Source: Oegoconia quadripuncta
Lineage: Eukaryota > Arthropoda > Insecta > Lepidoptera > Autostichidae
NCBI GenBank assembly: GCA_949316235.1
Contig: OX438754.1
Span: 3,643,501 to 3,707,500 of the forward strand
DNA length: 64,000 nt
Direction: 5' to 3'
Shown here: piece after piece, positions 56,601 to 59,802 of the stretch
Numbering within the stretch: the first letter of the stretch is position 1
Layout of the letters: each line of letters begins with the position of its first letter
The notes under the pieces: generated by a model
What the model was told of the DNA's origin: nothing
Database searches by the model: none
Seen by the model: the letters and a program-made list of their open reading frames with translations, nothing else
Program-made: the position numbers and the translations under genes

Positions 56601-57902
56601 AACGCGTGTTATCTGGTGTAGACTTTCCATATCTGTACGTCAGTTATCATTTTTAGCGTATACATATCTGTTGTCATCGTGACACATATTTTGGATGCAT
56701 ATCAATAAGCTTCACTATAAAAGATTGTTATCATTTCAGGGTATCTGGTGTATGATATGATCCACTACTACGTTCATCACGGGTCTCCCAAGGACGGCAC
56801 TTATCTGTACATGGTGAAGAGGTATCACTCCAACCATCATTTTATCAACCATGATAAAGGTAATTTTTCCAATTATACACTTTTCAAGGTTTCTAACTGT
56901 ACCTGTATTATATAATATAATGGATACCGCCGACCGGCCTATGTCCATGCTTGCTTATCATCCAAATAGTTAGAAATTTTATAGCATCCTTGGATTGAAA
57001 TTATTGTCAAATAAGTACCTACTAAGGTTTCGGCCTTATTCGGATTTAATTAAGTCTTATAAAAACTTATGGCCATTCGAACGCACTTTCCTATAGGTCC
57101 AAAGGTTGCCTGGAAGAGGTCGCCAAATTGTACATTCTATTCTTAACACTTTTTTGAAACTGTATTAGGTACTTTTCTGTTGTGCAATAAAGTGTATTTG
57201 AATTGTATTGTACTATGTATATCCCGTAGATTAATCATCTTCTTTCGTAAGTAAAAGAAACAATCCGAAATTTCCCTTTCCCTTCGATTTCCCCTTTTAT
57301 TCGATCTCACCAGACGTTAAGTGAAGATGAGGCCGAAGGTAGATGCGTACTGACCCAGAAACCCCAACATATTTGGGGGACTGGCTATCTTATCTCTGAC
57401 AACATTGCTGCTTGGCGGTGGTAGCTAGCCAGCGGACATTTAAAATGTCCTACCACGAACGAAACCGAGTACTTAAACATGTACCCCGCTGGGGATTGAA
57501 CCCGCGACCTCCTATTCGTAAACCCAATGTTGTTTACATTGAGCTACGGAGACGGTTAAACCGGAATTCTCGAAAATAATCACCCGAATCGTTGATTACT
57601 AATCGTAAAACAGCTTCACAATAAATGAATTATTGAAGTGAAAGTTAATGAATGTGATAGACCACATAAAGTTAAAAATAATACAAAGTAATAAGAATAA
57701 AGCTAAACTAAAGGACGAAAACGTCACGCAGTTCTCCCGTTTGGGCCATGGACCCTAACACATTTGCTGCGTTACCTCGCTGAACAGCTAGACTAAGAAA
57801 TATTTGTTTTTTTCAGCTTTCGGGATCAGCAGCGACATCTGGGATCGTGTTTTCAACACTTTCGCCAAAGTAAGAAATCTAGGCTTTAGTTTACAGTGGT
57901 AG
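14315..57902 (+). CDS. FA2H: Fatty acid 2-hydroxylase, six coding exons
   Basis: FA2H adds a hydroxyl to carbon 2 of fatty acids used in sphingolipids, in the endoplasmic reticulum membrane. Exons 14315-14623, 48191-48413, 52525-52700, 55271-55397, 56740-56859 and 57817-57902 all have GT/AG borders and join in phase to 346 residues (human is 372). Residues 1-100 are a cytochrome b5 domain: His26 in HPGG and His50 in FGHSNSAY are the likely heme ligands, 24 apart as in cytochrome b5. The hydroxylase domain shows the metal-binding histidines [21 protein letters not shown] and HSNHH, plus [13 protein letters not shown]. Hydrophobic spans lie in exons 2-4. The ATG at 14315 opens MDDMADTF. The last exon reads through to FSLQW and TAG at 57900. 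An alternative 3' exon at 63131 also splices in phase, so the C-terminus is less certain than the rest. Confidence 0.9.
14650..14810 (-). repeat. (TAGA)n and non-LTR 3' end
   Basis: GATAGATAGATAGATAGATA runs into AACGTTTATTTGTTTCTCCA. The same arrangement of TAGA repeats next to GTTTATTTG occurs at 19668-19700 and fits the 3' tail of a LINE on the minus strand. Confidence 0.5.
14858..15191. mobile_element. MITE with GGCCCGTATTAATAAACC ends
   Basis: Opens TAGGCCCGTAAATAAACCAT and closes TTTTATTAATACGGGCCTTA. Interior is rich in CTCAAG/CTTGAG motifs and contains CACGTGCATACTCAA and a GCCGCTGAGGCG palindrome. Copies at 61613-61922 (inverted) and 24154-24367 (truncated). Confidence 0.8.
15500..15612 (-). 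mobile_element. Non-LTR retrotransposon 3' end (LINE-B)
   Basis: Minus-strand 3' end: TATATGAAAGGGCGGCAAAC, GAGCATGCGGGTCACCTGAT, CAGATGCGTTGCCGGCCTTT. The same end is found coding at 63487-63720 (plus) and 52258-52432 (minus). Confidence 0.7.
15652..16148 (-). repeat. Diverged SINE-A with an insertion
   Basis: Tail and body of a divergent SINE-A (CGCTTGACCTCACACATGAT, GGCGGCAGGCTTAGATTGG) run to ~15905. The head with B box (GGAAATCGAACCCGCGACC) resumes at ~16080. About 175 bases of unrelated sequence separate them. Confidence 0.7.
16553..16850 (+). repeat. SINE-C copy
   Basis: SINE-C is a tRNA-derived family with A box TTGGTGGCTCAGCGGTTTCG, B box CCAGGTTCGATTCCTAGGC, body ATTTATCCGACTGCTCTTAA and end GTGGGATGTTTACGGGCTGA. 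This copy is near complete. It also has four GCAG units just after the B box. Confidence 0.85.
17085..17290. mobile_element. Palindromic MITE (GCGTTCGATCGC family)
   Basis: Inverted blocks: TTTGCGTTCGGTCGCCAATA, TCGCTTGCGCTCGATTGC and GGTACCACGTAAGCGCCC, with the centre AAACGTCTAAAGAATAGAG. Fuller relatives at 59085-59250, 60428-60615 and 60755-60985. Confidence 0.65.
17240..17470. mobile_element. Palindromic MITE (ATTCAGCCGAAAATTGTTGG family)
   Basis: Arms TACGAACAACTTTCC and GGAAAGTTATTCGTA are inverted, with AACCATAGCCGAATTCAGCC paired to AATTCAACTATGGTTCC. A relative lies at 46920-47130 in the opposite direction and a fragment at 39095-39140. Confidence 0.55.
17470..18360. other. Intronic stretch without recognised genes
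   Basis: AT-rich FA2H intron 1 sequence. Includes GACTTTAAAAGGAGGCTGTT near 18300, a variant of a GACTTCAAAAAGGAGG block also seen near 19060 (inverted) and 48045, pointing to a dispersed repeat. No coding evidence. Confidence 0.4.
18620..18945 (-). repeat. SINE-C copy
   Basis: Minus-strand copy from ATCAGCACGTAAACATCCCA through TTCACCGTTTAAGAGCATTC to the B box (GGAATCGAACCTGGACC) and A box (ACCGCTGAGCCAACG). Confidence 0.85.
18990..20140. other. Intronic stretch, LINE tails only
   Basis: 19020-19070 carries the block AACCTCCTCCTTTTTGAAGT, a dispersed 3' end. 19400-19450 (TTACGAGCTATGCTCTTG) recurs at 36465. 19668-19700 has TAGA units beside GCGTTTATTTGCATA. No gene seen. Confidence 0.4.
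20262..20722 (+). mobile_element. 460-bp MITE (TATTAGGTCCTTACCTATGA ends), copy 1
   Basis: Opens TATTAGGTCCTTACCTATGA and closes TTTCATAGGTAAAGACCCAATA, inverted ends of about 27 bases. Interior GGGAACGGCAAATCCAAATT and AAGAGCTCTGTTCAAATTTT is shared with 26153-26597 and 28154-28568. Inserted into another repeat (20145-20260). Confidence 0.85.
20742..20866 (+). mobile_element. Short palindromic MITE, second copy
   Basis: Same family as 470-602. The right end is cut off at GGTTTTAGTTTAGTT and passes directly into the AAAGTTACCACTG element. Confidence 0.75.
20866..21090. mobile_element. AAAGTTACCACTG MITE, half copy
   Basis: AAAGTTACCACTGCGAACTT, TTCTAAAAATAATTTATTGA and ATGAAGTTGTTGATCGATTT match the family described at 13420-13860. 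Confidence 0.6.
21093..21520 (-). mobile_element. Non-LTR retrotransposon 3' end (LINE-A)
   Basis: Minus-strand copy of the LINE-A tail ([33 protein letters not shown]), poly-T at 21099. Frames are interrupted. Confidence 0.75.
21835..22155 (+). repeat. SINE-A copy, near full length
   Basis: Plus-strand SINE-A from GGAGGTTGCGGGTTCGATCC (B box) through the complete body to GAGGTCAAGTACCAACCCGT and an A-rich tail. The A-box region is altered to a CGGTTCGGTTCGGTT repeat. Confidence 0.88.
22160..22300 (+). repeat. Rearranged SINE-C
   Basis: GGTGGCTCAGCGGTTAAGGG is followed directly by a second GGCTTAGCGGTTTTG and then the SINE-C 3' end (GGGTTTACGGGCTGATGAT). The B box and the middle are deleted. 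Confidence 0.65.
22790..23078 (-). repeat. SINE-B copy with AT-repeat tail
   Basis: Minus-strand SINE-B with intact B box (CGCGGGATTCGAACCCGCAA). Beyond its 3' end (22790-22860) the sequence is a TACATATAATATATAATAT tandem repeat, a third case of repeats growing from this SINE's tail. Confidence 0.85.
23258..23415 (-). repeat. Retroposon of the CGCGGCTTCG type, diverged
   Basis: ATATTACAAATGCGAAATTT ... GGACGGATATGAATGAAATT ... ACGCTAACGAAGTCGTGGGC is a diverged relative of the repeat at 42093-42315. Confidence 0.5.
23433..23726 (-). mobile_element. Non-LTR retrotransposon 3' end (LINE-A)
   Basis: Minus-strand copy with encoded [18 protein letters not shown] and [10 protein letters not shown]. 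Contains a C homopolymer near 23670. The 5' part is truncated. Confidence 0.72.
24154..24421 (+). mobile_element. Chimera of two MITEs
   Basis: Starts as the TTAGGCCCGTATTAATAAAC MITE (24154-24365) but at CTCTCAAGTGA switches to ACAGTACTACTTTAAAACTG, the right half of the short palindromic MITE, ending GTGTACATCCGAATCG. The join is at a shared GTACT/AGTAC-like stretch. Confidence 0.75.
24425..25060. mobile_element. AAAGTTACCACTG MITE copies, clustered
   Basis: A half copy (24430-24560), then a fuller one opening ATTACCACTGCGAATTTCAT at ~24625 and closing GTGATAACTTTAATTTAATA at ~24905. It is followed by the CTATCCTTCTACAAAAAATC block also found at 13930. Confidence 0.55.
25060..25470. other. 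Intronic stretch, nothing recognised
   Basis: No coding region or clear repeat boundary seen. Contains a second AACTTTAAGATTATATGAAG echo of the preceding repeat. Confidence 0.35.
25470..25760 (-). mobile_element. RTE-like LINE 3' end
   Basis: CAACACTTTATTGCACAACA, AGAATAGAATGTACAATATG and CGACCTTATCACTAAAAGCG form a non-LTR 3' end on the minus strand. Relatives at 50851-51010 (minus) and 57095-57215 (plus). Confidence 0.5.
26153..26597 (+). mobile_element. 460-bp MITE, copy 2
   Basis: Same inverted ends and interior as 20262-20722 (TATTAGGTCCTTACCTATGA ... GGTAAACACCCAATA). Confidence 0.85.
26818..27140 (-). repeat. SINE-A copy, near full length
   Basis: Complete minus-strand SINE-A from poly-T to the B box (GGGAATCGAACCCGCGACCT) and GTTTACATCGAGCC. 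Confidence 0.9.
27233..27256. repeat. (AC)n microsatellite
   Basis: About twelve AC units. Confidence 0.9.
27300..27917. repeat. Dispersed repeat (CCCGACNGCC type) split by a hAT MITE
   Basis: Left part 27310-27360 (AAACCCGACAGCATTTTTTG) and right part 27765-27917 (GAAATCGGTCTAGCCGTTTA, ACTCGAAAAACATTACCCTC, GGCAGTCGGGTAAAA) match the uninterrupted copy at 51790-52035. Confidence 0.7.
27361..27764. mobile_element. hAT-type MITE with 8-bp target duplication
   Basis: Inverted ends CAGTGACGGATTAA and TTAATCCGTCACTG; flanked by ATCCTATG (27353-27360) and ATCCTACG (27765-27772), an 8-base duplication with one difference. The CAGTG end and 8-bp duplication are hAT hallmarks. The interior has no coding frame. 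Confidence 0.88.
28154..28568 (-). mobile_element. 460-bp MITE, copy 3
   Basis: Inverted orientation: TATTGGGTATTTACCTGTGA at the left, CATAGGTAAGGACCTAATA at the right. Interior shared with copies at 20262 and 26153. Confidence 0.85.
28575..28830 (-). repeat. SINE-E copy
   Basis: TTCACTGGGAGAGGGTTTGG, CATAATCCACCACGCTGG and GGTCACCCATCCAAGG, minus strand. Confidence 0.55.
29045..29165 (-). repeat. SINE-A tail fragment
   Basis: Poly-T, TTGACCTCAATCACACCTGA, GAAGATGAGGCCGAAGGTGG, then cut off at GGAAACCGG. Confidence 0.8.
29396..29637 (+). repeat. SINE-B copy
   Basis: TTGGTGTAGTGGATAGTGAC head with the B box, a small duplication of the CCCGCGAGGG segment, full body and TTTATTTATTATAC end. 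Confidence 0.87.
29639..29893. mobile_element. Long-arm palindromic MITE
   Basis: GGTGTAACGGTTAAGTGTAG at the left is inverted as ACTACACTTAACCGTTACAC at the right. The arms run about 95 bases and include CTTCGAAATCGCGAAAAAAA. The loop is ~65 bases. Confidence 0.88.
30454..34100 (+). CDS. Mutator-like DDE transposase fused to YqaJ-type nuclease, four exons
   Basis: Exons 30454-30536, 31130-31216, 31337-31399 and 31610-34100 have clean donors (GTATGT, GTAAGT, GTGAGT) and acceptors and join in phase to 907 residues. The N-terminus is lysine/arginine rich ([12 protein letters not shown]), likely a nuclear signal. The transposase region has candidate catalytic Asp251 (VDGAW), Asp345/347 (GDGDSS) and Glu502 (NGVERFN), plus Cys/His pairs such as [11 protein letters not shown] and CRNH. 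After a basic linker, residues ~635-860 form a YqaJ/lambda-exonuclease-like PD-(D/E)xK fold: Asp726 (TPDGL), Glu736 and Lys738 (EIKCP), Gln780 (YYQVQGQL). Presumed roles are cutting and joining transposon ends, with the nuclease processing DNA. The family fusion is known from animal genomes. The main exon has no stop or frameshift. Confidence 0.85.
30855..30959. repeat. Near-perfect inverted repeat in transposase intron 1
   Basis: Arms 30855-30884 and 30930-30959 (GTACAGTCGACAGCACGTC...) match at 29 of 30 positions around a 45-base loop. It could be a small MITE. Confidence 0.9.
34101..34417. other. 3' region of the transposase gene
   Basis: Downstream of the stop codon. Contains AATAAA near 34397 and CCCTTCCCTTCCCTGACCTG, a pyrimidine-rich tract. 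No coding evidence. Confidence 0.35.
34418..35047 (-). pseudogene. Gag-like fossil of an LTR retrotransposon
   Basis: On the minus strand, separate frames carry pieces typical of retrotransposon gag: [18 protein letters not shown] near 34900, [20 protein letters not shown] near 34590, and [20 protein letters not shown] near 34440. They lie in order but in different frames, with a GC-rich inverted duplication (34677-34825) between the first two, so the gene is broken by shifts and insertion. No LTRs, protease or pol sequence lies alongside. The GC content is well above the surroundings. The long plus-strand frame across this stretch is its antisense shadow. It could be a nested relic or a captured gene of the TTAA element. 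Confidence 0.6.
34677..34825. repeat. GC-rich hairpin
   Basis: Arms 34677-34720 and 34782-34825 are inverted copies with three mismatches. The core around GGACGTCGGCGAGCAGAGCG is perfect over about 30 bases. The loop includes AATTTTGTATACGCGAACCG. Confidence 0.9.
35228..35581. other. Right end of the TTAA transposon
   Basis: Non-coding. Contains AATAAA near 35331. In the final 60 bases, reverse-strand motifs AAGGCGAG (twice) and GAGGTGAG mirror the left end. Confidence 0.45.
35582..36455. other. Intronic stretch, nothing recognised
   Basis: No coding region seen. Three TGACGTCA-like motifs occur at 35651-35725 (ATGACGTCAAAA, GATGACGTCAGT, AATGACGCC), of unknown meaning. Confidence 0.35.
36530..36815 (-). 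repeat. SINE-D copy
   Basis: Tail (TTTGCACATACACACAGCCC, TTCCACACTAAGTAACTAGG) and tRNA-like head with B box GCGGGATTCGAACCCGCAAC and A box side TAACCACTACACTAAACAG. The head could be mistaken for a tRNA gene, but it continues into the SINE body. Confidence 0.82.
36830..37560. mobile_element. Inverted-repeat MITE interrupted by a SINE-A
   Basis: AAATCTAATTAGGAAAAGG and CTAATTAGATTCCCT, TACATTGCTGGAGGCTTGGT and ACTTCAACCAGCAATGTATG form inverted pairs. A SINE-A sits at 37188-37500, after which AGTGTAATAAGCGCTTTAAT echoes the left flank (AGTGTAATAAGGGTTAAAG). A related copy is at 43317-43510. Confidence 0.55.
37188..37500 (-). repeat. SINE-A copy, near full length
   Basis: Minus strand, poly-T to B box (GGGGATCGAACCCGCGACCT). 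Confidence 0.9.
37899..39001. mobile_element. 1.1-kb DNA element with repeated AATAAGGNCC motifs
   Basis: Inverted ends TAAGGTATGTTCGCCTAATA (left) and the complement of TATTAGGCGAACTTACCTTA (right). Inside, AATAAGG(G/T/A/C)CC-like motifs recur at about 37916, 37934, 38307, 38447, 38483, 38640 and 38807, plus a GTCCGTATTAGG at 38979. The interior is AT-rich and has no coding frame, so it is non-autonomous. Flanks do not give a clear target duplication. Confidence 0.75.
39234..40583. mobile_element. hAT-like element with nested non-LTR tail
   Basis: Opens TAGAGATGCAATAAATGTAT and closes ACGATGTTGCATCACTA, an inverted TAG(A/T)GATGCAA end of hAT type. Both ends carry AACATCGATG repeats. The middle (about 39340-39990) looks like a LINE 3' end on the minus strand. 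An 8-base duplication was not convincing. Confidence 0.5.
40738..40950. repeat. Diverged retroposon fragment
   Basis: CTAGTATTGACCCGCGAGTT followed by CGTCCGCGTGGAATTCG resembles the start of the CGCGGCTTCG-type retroposon. Confidence 0.4.
40948..41065 (+). repeat. SINE-D head fragment
   Basis: CTGTTTGGTGTAGTGCTTAG, then GATGAATACGGACAGGTGTA and CGAGTTATGGATGTTTTC. The B box is deleted. Confidence 0.65.
41070..41990. other. Intronic stretch without recognised genes
   Basis: 41130-41215 contains several inverted TTTGG/CCAAAC motifs. Otherwise AT-rich with no coding evidence. Confidence 0.35.
41985..42048 (+). mobile_element. LINE 3' end with (TTGA)n tail
   Basis: CAAACAATAAAGCGTATTTG followed by TTGATTGATTGATTGATTGA-type repeats. 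The same design is inverted at 50851-50880. Confidence 0.5.
42093..42315 (-). repeat. CGCGGCTTCG-type retroposon
   Basis: Complete minus-strand copy: AGTATTATAAATGCGAAAGT, GGATTTGGATGAAATTTGGT, TCGCGATAAAGTGAGTAGTT, GGCGAAGCCGCGGGCGGACA, GCTAGTA. Confidence 0.8.
42316..43190. other. Intronic stretch without recognised genes
   Basis: AT-rich; small frames here show no domain. A poly-A patch near 42927 precedes TGTGTGTCTGTCTGTGAG. Confidence 0.35.
43190..43510. mobile_element. SINE-C fragment next to inverted-repeat MITE
   Basis: 43190-43256 is a SINE-C piece (GGCATGTGAAGTCCCCAACC). 43317-43510 is a copy of the MITE at 36830 (AAAATCTAATTAGAAACACT, TTCATTGCTGGTTGAAGGAA, CCAGCAATGTATATCGAATT). 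Confidence 0.5.
43515..43562. repeat. Perfect 17-bp inverted repeat
   Basis: ATCAGTAGTCCGATGAT (43515-43531) and its exact complement (43546-43562) around a 14-base loop. Confidence 0.9.
43565..44690. other. Intronic stretch, possible solo LTR, unproven
   Basis: 44220-44480 is less AT-rich and holds GGCTATATAAGCATCCCG and, 90 bases later, GAATAAAGC, an arrangement that could be an LTR promoter and polyadenylation signal. No TG...CA borders or target duplication were found. 44628-44650 repeats 11642. Confidence 0.3.
44697..44768 (+). repeat. SINE-A tail fragment
   Basis: CCTTCGACCTCATCTTAACT ... GTTGTGCATTAAAAAAAA. Confidence 0.75.
45110..45800 (-). pseudogene. LTR-retrotransposon pol fragment, decayed
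   Basis: Minus-strand frames in order resemble the stretch of pol between RNase H and integrase. A 115-residue frame (45606-45259) contains [20 protein letters not shown] and ends at [12 protein letters not shown]. In another frame, downstream, lie [13 protein letters not shown] and [17 protein letters not shown], the His-His-Cys-Cys zinc finger of a Gypsy-type integrase, with a TAG stop between those two pieces. At least one frameshift and one stop break it. No integrase core, env or LTR was found. An insect retrovirus-like (Gypsy) origin is likely. Confidence 0.6.
45856..46071 (+). repeat. CGCGGCTTCG-type retroposon
   Basis: ACTAGCTTTTCGCACGCGGC ... CGCGGGAACTACTCACTTTA ... AATTTCAACCAAATCCGTTT ... 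GCATTTATAATATAAG, near complete. Confidence 0.8.
46386..46745 (+). mobile_element. Harbinger-type arm, solo copy
   Basis: GGAGAAGGCAAAGGGATCTA and ~340 following bases match the left arm at 1-360 (GTGGCAGAATGCTTTACAAA; GCTGCACAATATTCTGCCAT), ending CCCGCCAAAAAGCC. Only one arm is present. Confidence 0.8.
46920..47130. mobile_element. Palindromic MITE (AATTTTCGGCTGAATTCGGC)
   Basis: Relative of 17240-17470 in opposite direction: GGTGACGCCACTTTTGACTA, AACAATTTTCGGCTGAATTC, CTATGGTTCCTATTGGAAAG. Confidence 0.6.
47283..47490 (+). repeat. SINE-B copy
   Basis: Complete head (GATTGGTGTAGTGGATAGTG; GCGGGTTCGAATCCCGCGAG) and body to GATGATTTGTGTGTCTG, then satellite. Confidence 0.9.
47500..47716. 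repeat. Ordered pentanucleotide satellite
   Basis: Five-base units change in blocks: TTGTA (about ten), TCGTG (15, 47566-47640), TCGTA (8, 47641-47680), TCATA (4, 47681-47700), TTATA (3, 47701-47715). Long frames here are repeat artefacts. Confidence 0.95.
48191..48413 (+). CDS. FA2H: FA2H exon 2
   Basis: Acceptor CTTTTTCAG, donor GTACCT, ends with one base of the next codon. Encodes [20 protein letters not shown] and a hydrophobic span [14 protein letters not shown]. It aligns with the region between the heme domain and first histidines of FA2H. Confidence 0.9.
48480..48590 (+). repeat. SINE-B head fragment
   Basis: TTTGGTCTAGTGTGTAGTGA, GTGAGTTCGAATCCCGTTAG, GATGAATACGAACATTTTAT; truncated after the head. 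Confidence 0.75.
48605..49235. repeat. Complex minisatellite, about five ~140-bp units
   Basis: Units contain TTCGCACATAGCTAGAG, GCTGTCGCTCAATAACTAAA, GCGTCGATACGTCAGCTA and GGCTGTCCTCCATTGATAAA. GCACATAGCTAGAG-type starts fall at about 48653, 48799, 48902, 49044 and 49180, so one unit is short by a submodule. Submodules share AGCTAG...GGCTGTC, hinting at an older ~50-base unit. Confidence 0.85.
49430..49710. other. GC-rich insert, possible retroelement piece
   Basis: A GC-rich island in AT-rich surroundings (GTGAGGGGGGGCGGGGCGGG). The minus-strand frame (49709-49434) has no recognised domain. A piece of a non-LTR retrotransposon is one possibility. Confidence 0.3.
49710..50850. other. Intron 2 stretch without recognised genes
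   Basis: Strongly AT-rich. Includes an inverted pair around 50341-50405 (AATAATTAAATAAAATTCAA / TTGAATTTTAAATG). No coding evidence. Confidence 0.4.
50851..51010 (-). mobile_element. RTE-like LINE 3' end with (AATC)n
   Basis: TCAATCAATCAATCAATCAA, then ATACACTTTATTGTACAAAA, CGGTCTTATCGCTATTAAGC and GATTTCTACCAGACAACCTT. Confidence 0.55.
51165..51608 (-). repeat. SINE-D split by a SINE-A
   Basis: Tail 51165-51265 (GCGCCATCTAGTTCCATAGT; GATACCAGATGGTTGATACA) and head 51453-51608 (GCGGGATTAGAACCCGCGAC; CTAACCACTACACCAAAGCA) flank a truncated SINE-A. Confidence 0.82.
51259..51452 (-). repeat. SINE-A copy, truncated
   Basis: Poly-T to GGCGGCAGATTTATTTAAG; tRNA head absent. Confidence 0.85.
51790..52035 (-). 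repeat. Dispersed repeat (CCCGACNGCC type)
   Basis: AAAACCCGACAAGCCGAAAA, GAAATCGGTCAAGCCGTTTA, CTCGAAAAACATTACCCTCC, GGCAGTCGGGTAAAA; the strand is arbitrary. Same family as the copy split by the hAT MITE at 27361. Confidence 0.7.
52258..52432 (-). mobile_element. Non-LTR retrotransposon 3' end (LINE-B)
   Basis: Poly-T at 52261 then GGCAAACGAGCATGCGGGTC, GCCGCCCATGGACACCCGCA and GATGCGTTGCCGGCCTTTGA, minus strand. Confidence 0.8.
52525..52700 (+). CDS. FA2H: FA2H exon 3
   Basis: Acceptor TGATTTCAG, donor GTTGGT. Encodes [16 protein letters not shown] and [14 protein letters not shown], the first two histidine clusters of the hydroxylase. Confidence 0.93.
52710..52772 (-). repeat. SINE-A tail fragment beside exon 3
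   Basis: Poly-T begins ten bases after the exon 3 donor, then GCACAACGGATATGACCTCA and CACCTGATGTTAAGTGAAGA. Confidence 0.8.
52773..53650. other. Intron 3 stretch without recognised genes
   Basis: AT-rich. CGAATGAATGAATGAAG lies just after the SINE fragment. No coding evidence. Confidence 0.4.
53650..53840 (-). mobile_element. LINE 3' end with (GAAAT)n
   Basis: ATGAAATGAAATGAAATGAA followed by ATCATTTATTCATGTAGGCA, a non-LTR 3' end with a simple-repeat tail. Confidence 0.45.
53840..54585. other. Intron 3 stretch without recognised genes
   Basis: AT-rich, no coding evidence or clear repeat. Confidence 0.35.
54587..54696. repeat. Two adjacent perfect palindromes
   Basis: First: arms 54587-54619 and 54632-54664 (GTGTTAGCCGTTCTGGGTGA ...), 33 matching bases round a 12-base loop GCACCCGGGTAA. 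Second: 54669-54696, a 28-base palindrome without loop centred on GGTACC. CTAGCTAG joins them. Confidence 0.95.
54700..55200. other. Intron 3 block with an unrecognised reading frame
   Basis: A frame at 54824-55123 (99 residues, ending [11 protein letters not shown]) and an overlapping antisense frame show no domain I recognise. The sequence is less AT-rich than its surroundings, so it may belong to a repeat together with the palindromes. Confidence 0.25.
55271..55397 (+). CDS. FA2H: FA2H exon 4
   Basis: Acceptor TGTTTCCAG, donor GTGAGT. Encodes [20 protein letters not shown], highly characteristic of FA2H, then a hydrophobic span. Confidence 0.95.
55590..56000. mobile_element. Imperfect inverted-repeat element in intron 4
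   Basis: GCCCGCAGTCTCGATATAGA at ~55662 is inverted at ~55905 (GAGACTGCAGGCCC, with CGATCGCTATCTATG). The left flank 55605-55650 shares CATCGCCGTTGAAGCATGCA with 26740. Confidence 0.5.
56185..56470 (+). repeat. SINE-A copy
   Basis: Plus strand with B box GCGGGTTCGCCCCAGCGG (one base lost), body and A-rich tail. A LINE-A fragment follows at 56470-56560. Confidence 0.85.
56740..56859 (+). CDS. FA2H: FA2H exon 5
   Basis: Acceptor TCATTTCAG, donor GTAATT. Encodes [20 protein letters not shown] and [15 protein letters not shown], the last histidine clusters. Confidence 0.95.
57095..57215 (+). mobile_element. RTE-like LINE 3' end
   Basis: AAAGGTTGCCTGGAAGAGGT, TTGTACATTCTATTCTTAAC, GTTGTGCAATAAAGTGTATT; plus strand. 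Confidence 0.6.
57296..57560 (-). repeat. SINE-A copy
   Basis: Minus strand with internal deletions; B box GGGGATTGAACCCGCGACCT and GAGCTACGGAG head. Confidence 0.85.
57817..57902 (+). CDS. FA2H: FA2H terminal exon
   Basis: Acceptor TTTTTTCAG. Encodes [17 protein letters not shown] and continues [10 protein letters not shown] to TAG. The FGISS..WD block is the FA2H C-terminal signature, and a short tail ending in W fits my recollection of insect homologues. A GTAAGA donor inside (57870) allows an alternative splice to 63131. Confidence 0.75.
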
Positions 57903-57904
57903 TT

Positions 57905-58585
57905 ATTAATTGTTAAGTTATTTGGGGTATAATGTTGAAAAGAGGTTACAGGCGAAGGCTGTGGTACTGCCAACGGAATTCATACAAGCTCTTGTATTGG
58001 GCCTAAAAAATTAGGTAGATTATTCTATTGAAGAAAGACGGGAACATGACCAATTTATACGATAATATTGCATTAACTACATTATTGTAAAAGCAAAATT
58101 AAGGTTTGCTGTTCTGTGAACACCAGTGTTATTTTAAAGAACATGGTTTCTATATCGTTAGAATTTAAATGGGACGAAGTGGTGGGGAATAGGTAACATT
58201 CAGCTTTTTTTATTTAAGGGCGTTCCTCGGTTGTTTTTTTGTATTATAGTTATTGTAAAACTTATATATTGTAGAGTATCGAATAATTACCTTAAGTATT
58301 TACAACGAAATGAAAGGTTTTTTATCCCCAGTCGCAAAGAGGATTTTTTGACCGCTGTGTATCTGTCTGTAGCACCGTAGCTCTTGAACCGTGTCAACGA
58401 CTTGGATGCGGCTTATGTTATTTGAATTTGTGGTTCTCAGCCATGCATGATGGATATCGGTTAAGCCGTTTCAAAAATATTTAACGTTTAACATCTATCT
58501 TTTGGCCTAATCTACTTGGACGATGTAATCATTTGTTCGATAAATGTTGTCGGAGGTTTTCAAAATTTTCAATGTATAGTTATTA
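57905..58585. other. 3' flank of FA2H, no gene recognised
   Basis: Should include the FA2H 3' UTR. No AATAAA close to the stop was found. Otherwise AT-rich unassigned sequence. Confidence 0.35.
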
Positions 58586-58589
58586 AGCG

Positions 58590-58732
58590 TAACGGGTTAG
58601 CGTTTGACTTATTCATAATTGATATTAAGTAAAGATGTGACCGAAGGTGAATGTGCGCTCACCAGGAGCTCCAAACTTATATCAAACAGCTGGAACACCA
58701 CATGCTGCTTGGCGGCAGACTTAGATACCGTT
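58590..58732 (-). repeat. Diverged SINE-A fragment
   Basis: ACGGGTTAGCGTTTGACTTA, AAGATGTGACCGAAGGTGAA, TGCTGCTTGGCGGCAGACTT. Confidence 0.65.
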
Positions 58733-59250
58733 GTACCTACCACGTAAAATTTTTGCGTTCGATCGCTAAATACTATTACGTAATTACTTGAACTACTATA
58801 CATATAATAACTACAGGCTATAATTATCTATTATTATGTTGCACACTATTATAAGGATGTAGCGTTCGTGTCTAACTGGGCATTTGTGAGCACTGAAACC
58901 AGCGCTGTGATGTCGCAGCATGAGTTGAGTGCTAACCCATTTGTGCACGGCGCAACATGTGACAGCATTGTACTCATTTTATTTGTAATTTGTATTTATT
59001 TTTTAGCTATTATTTGATACTTTTCTGTTTTTGTATCGTGTTCTGGCTTTCATAATAAATTGTTCTTATTCTTATTCTAAATTTGGTAGCACGTAAGCGT
59101 CCTATAAGTAAGGATGAGAGGATAAACGTCTAATGGATAAACGTATCGACGTACCATAATTTACTTATAAGTAGGACGCTTGCGTGGTACCAAGCGATCA
59201 ACGCGTGCGAGCTAAATCGAACGAAAAAAATTTACGTGGTTCGGCTGCGT
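58733..59250. mobile_element. GCGTTCGATCGC MITE split by a LINE tail
   Basis: CACGTAAAATTTTTGCGTTC (58740) and, after an insertion, TTTGGTAGCACGTAAGCGTC (59085) to AAAAAAATTTACGTGG (59240). The insertion (about 58780-59075) ends TTGTTCTTATTCTTATTC, a non-LTR 3' end. Confidence 0.65.
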
Positions 59251-59254
59251 ATCA

Positions 59255-59800
59255 TCAGTAGGTATCATATAAGTACAATTTTATTACTATTAAAGTTCTA
59301 AATATGTTAACATTTAGGTTCCTAGTATCTGTTCCGACCTATTATCATACTATTATGTATTCTGTGCATTATACAATATTAACCGGGTCAAATAAAAGTT
59401 TTATTGTTATAACGTCGAGAGGCGTGATGTGTCCCGGGACGTGTTAATAGGAGCTAAACAAATTTCTACACTATCAAAAACCGATCCACACTTGAAATTA
59501 TTTATAGGAATGATCCACTGATCAGCCATTCTAACTGGTTCGACAATGGATATTCGAATCGGGATCGAAAAATTTCAAATTTAGAATGCTTTTCCTTGAA
59601 CAGAAACGGTATGACTAGTATTTAGAATTGAGGCCTTAATTAATATATAGTACATTCGGCTTCATAGTTACTCATACAGGGTCATATTACATGATTAATA
59701 TAAGGAAGCACTCGTAGCGTCGCATATTTGTTTTTAGTTACCACTAAACCACTAAAGGCATTTTAATGCTACGGGAGAGCACGTTAAATAGTCGGTCCCG
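59255..59800. other. Stretch without recognised genes
   Basis: CGGGTCAAATAAAAGTTTTA near 59392 resembles a LINE 3' end. No coding evidence. Confidence 0.35.
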
Positions 59801-59802
59801 TT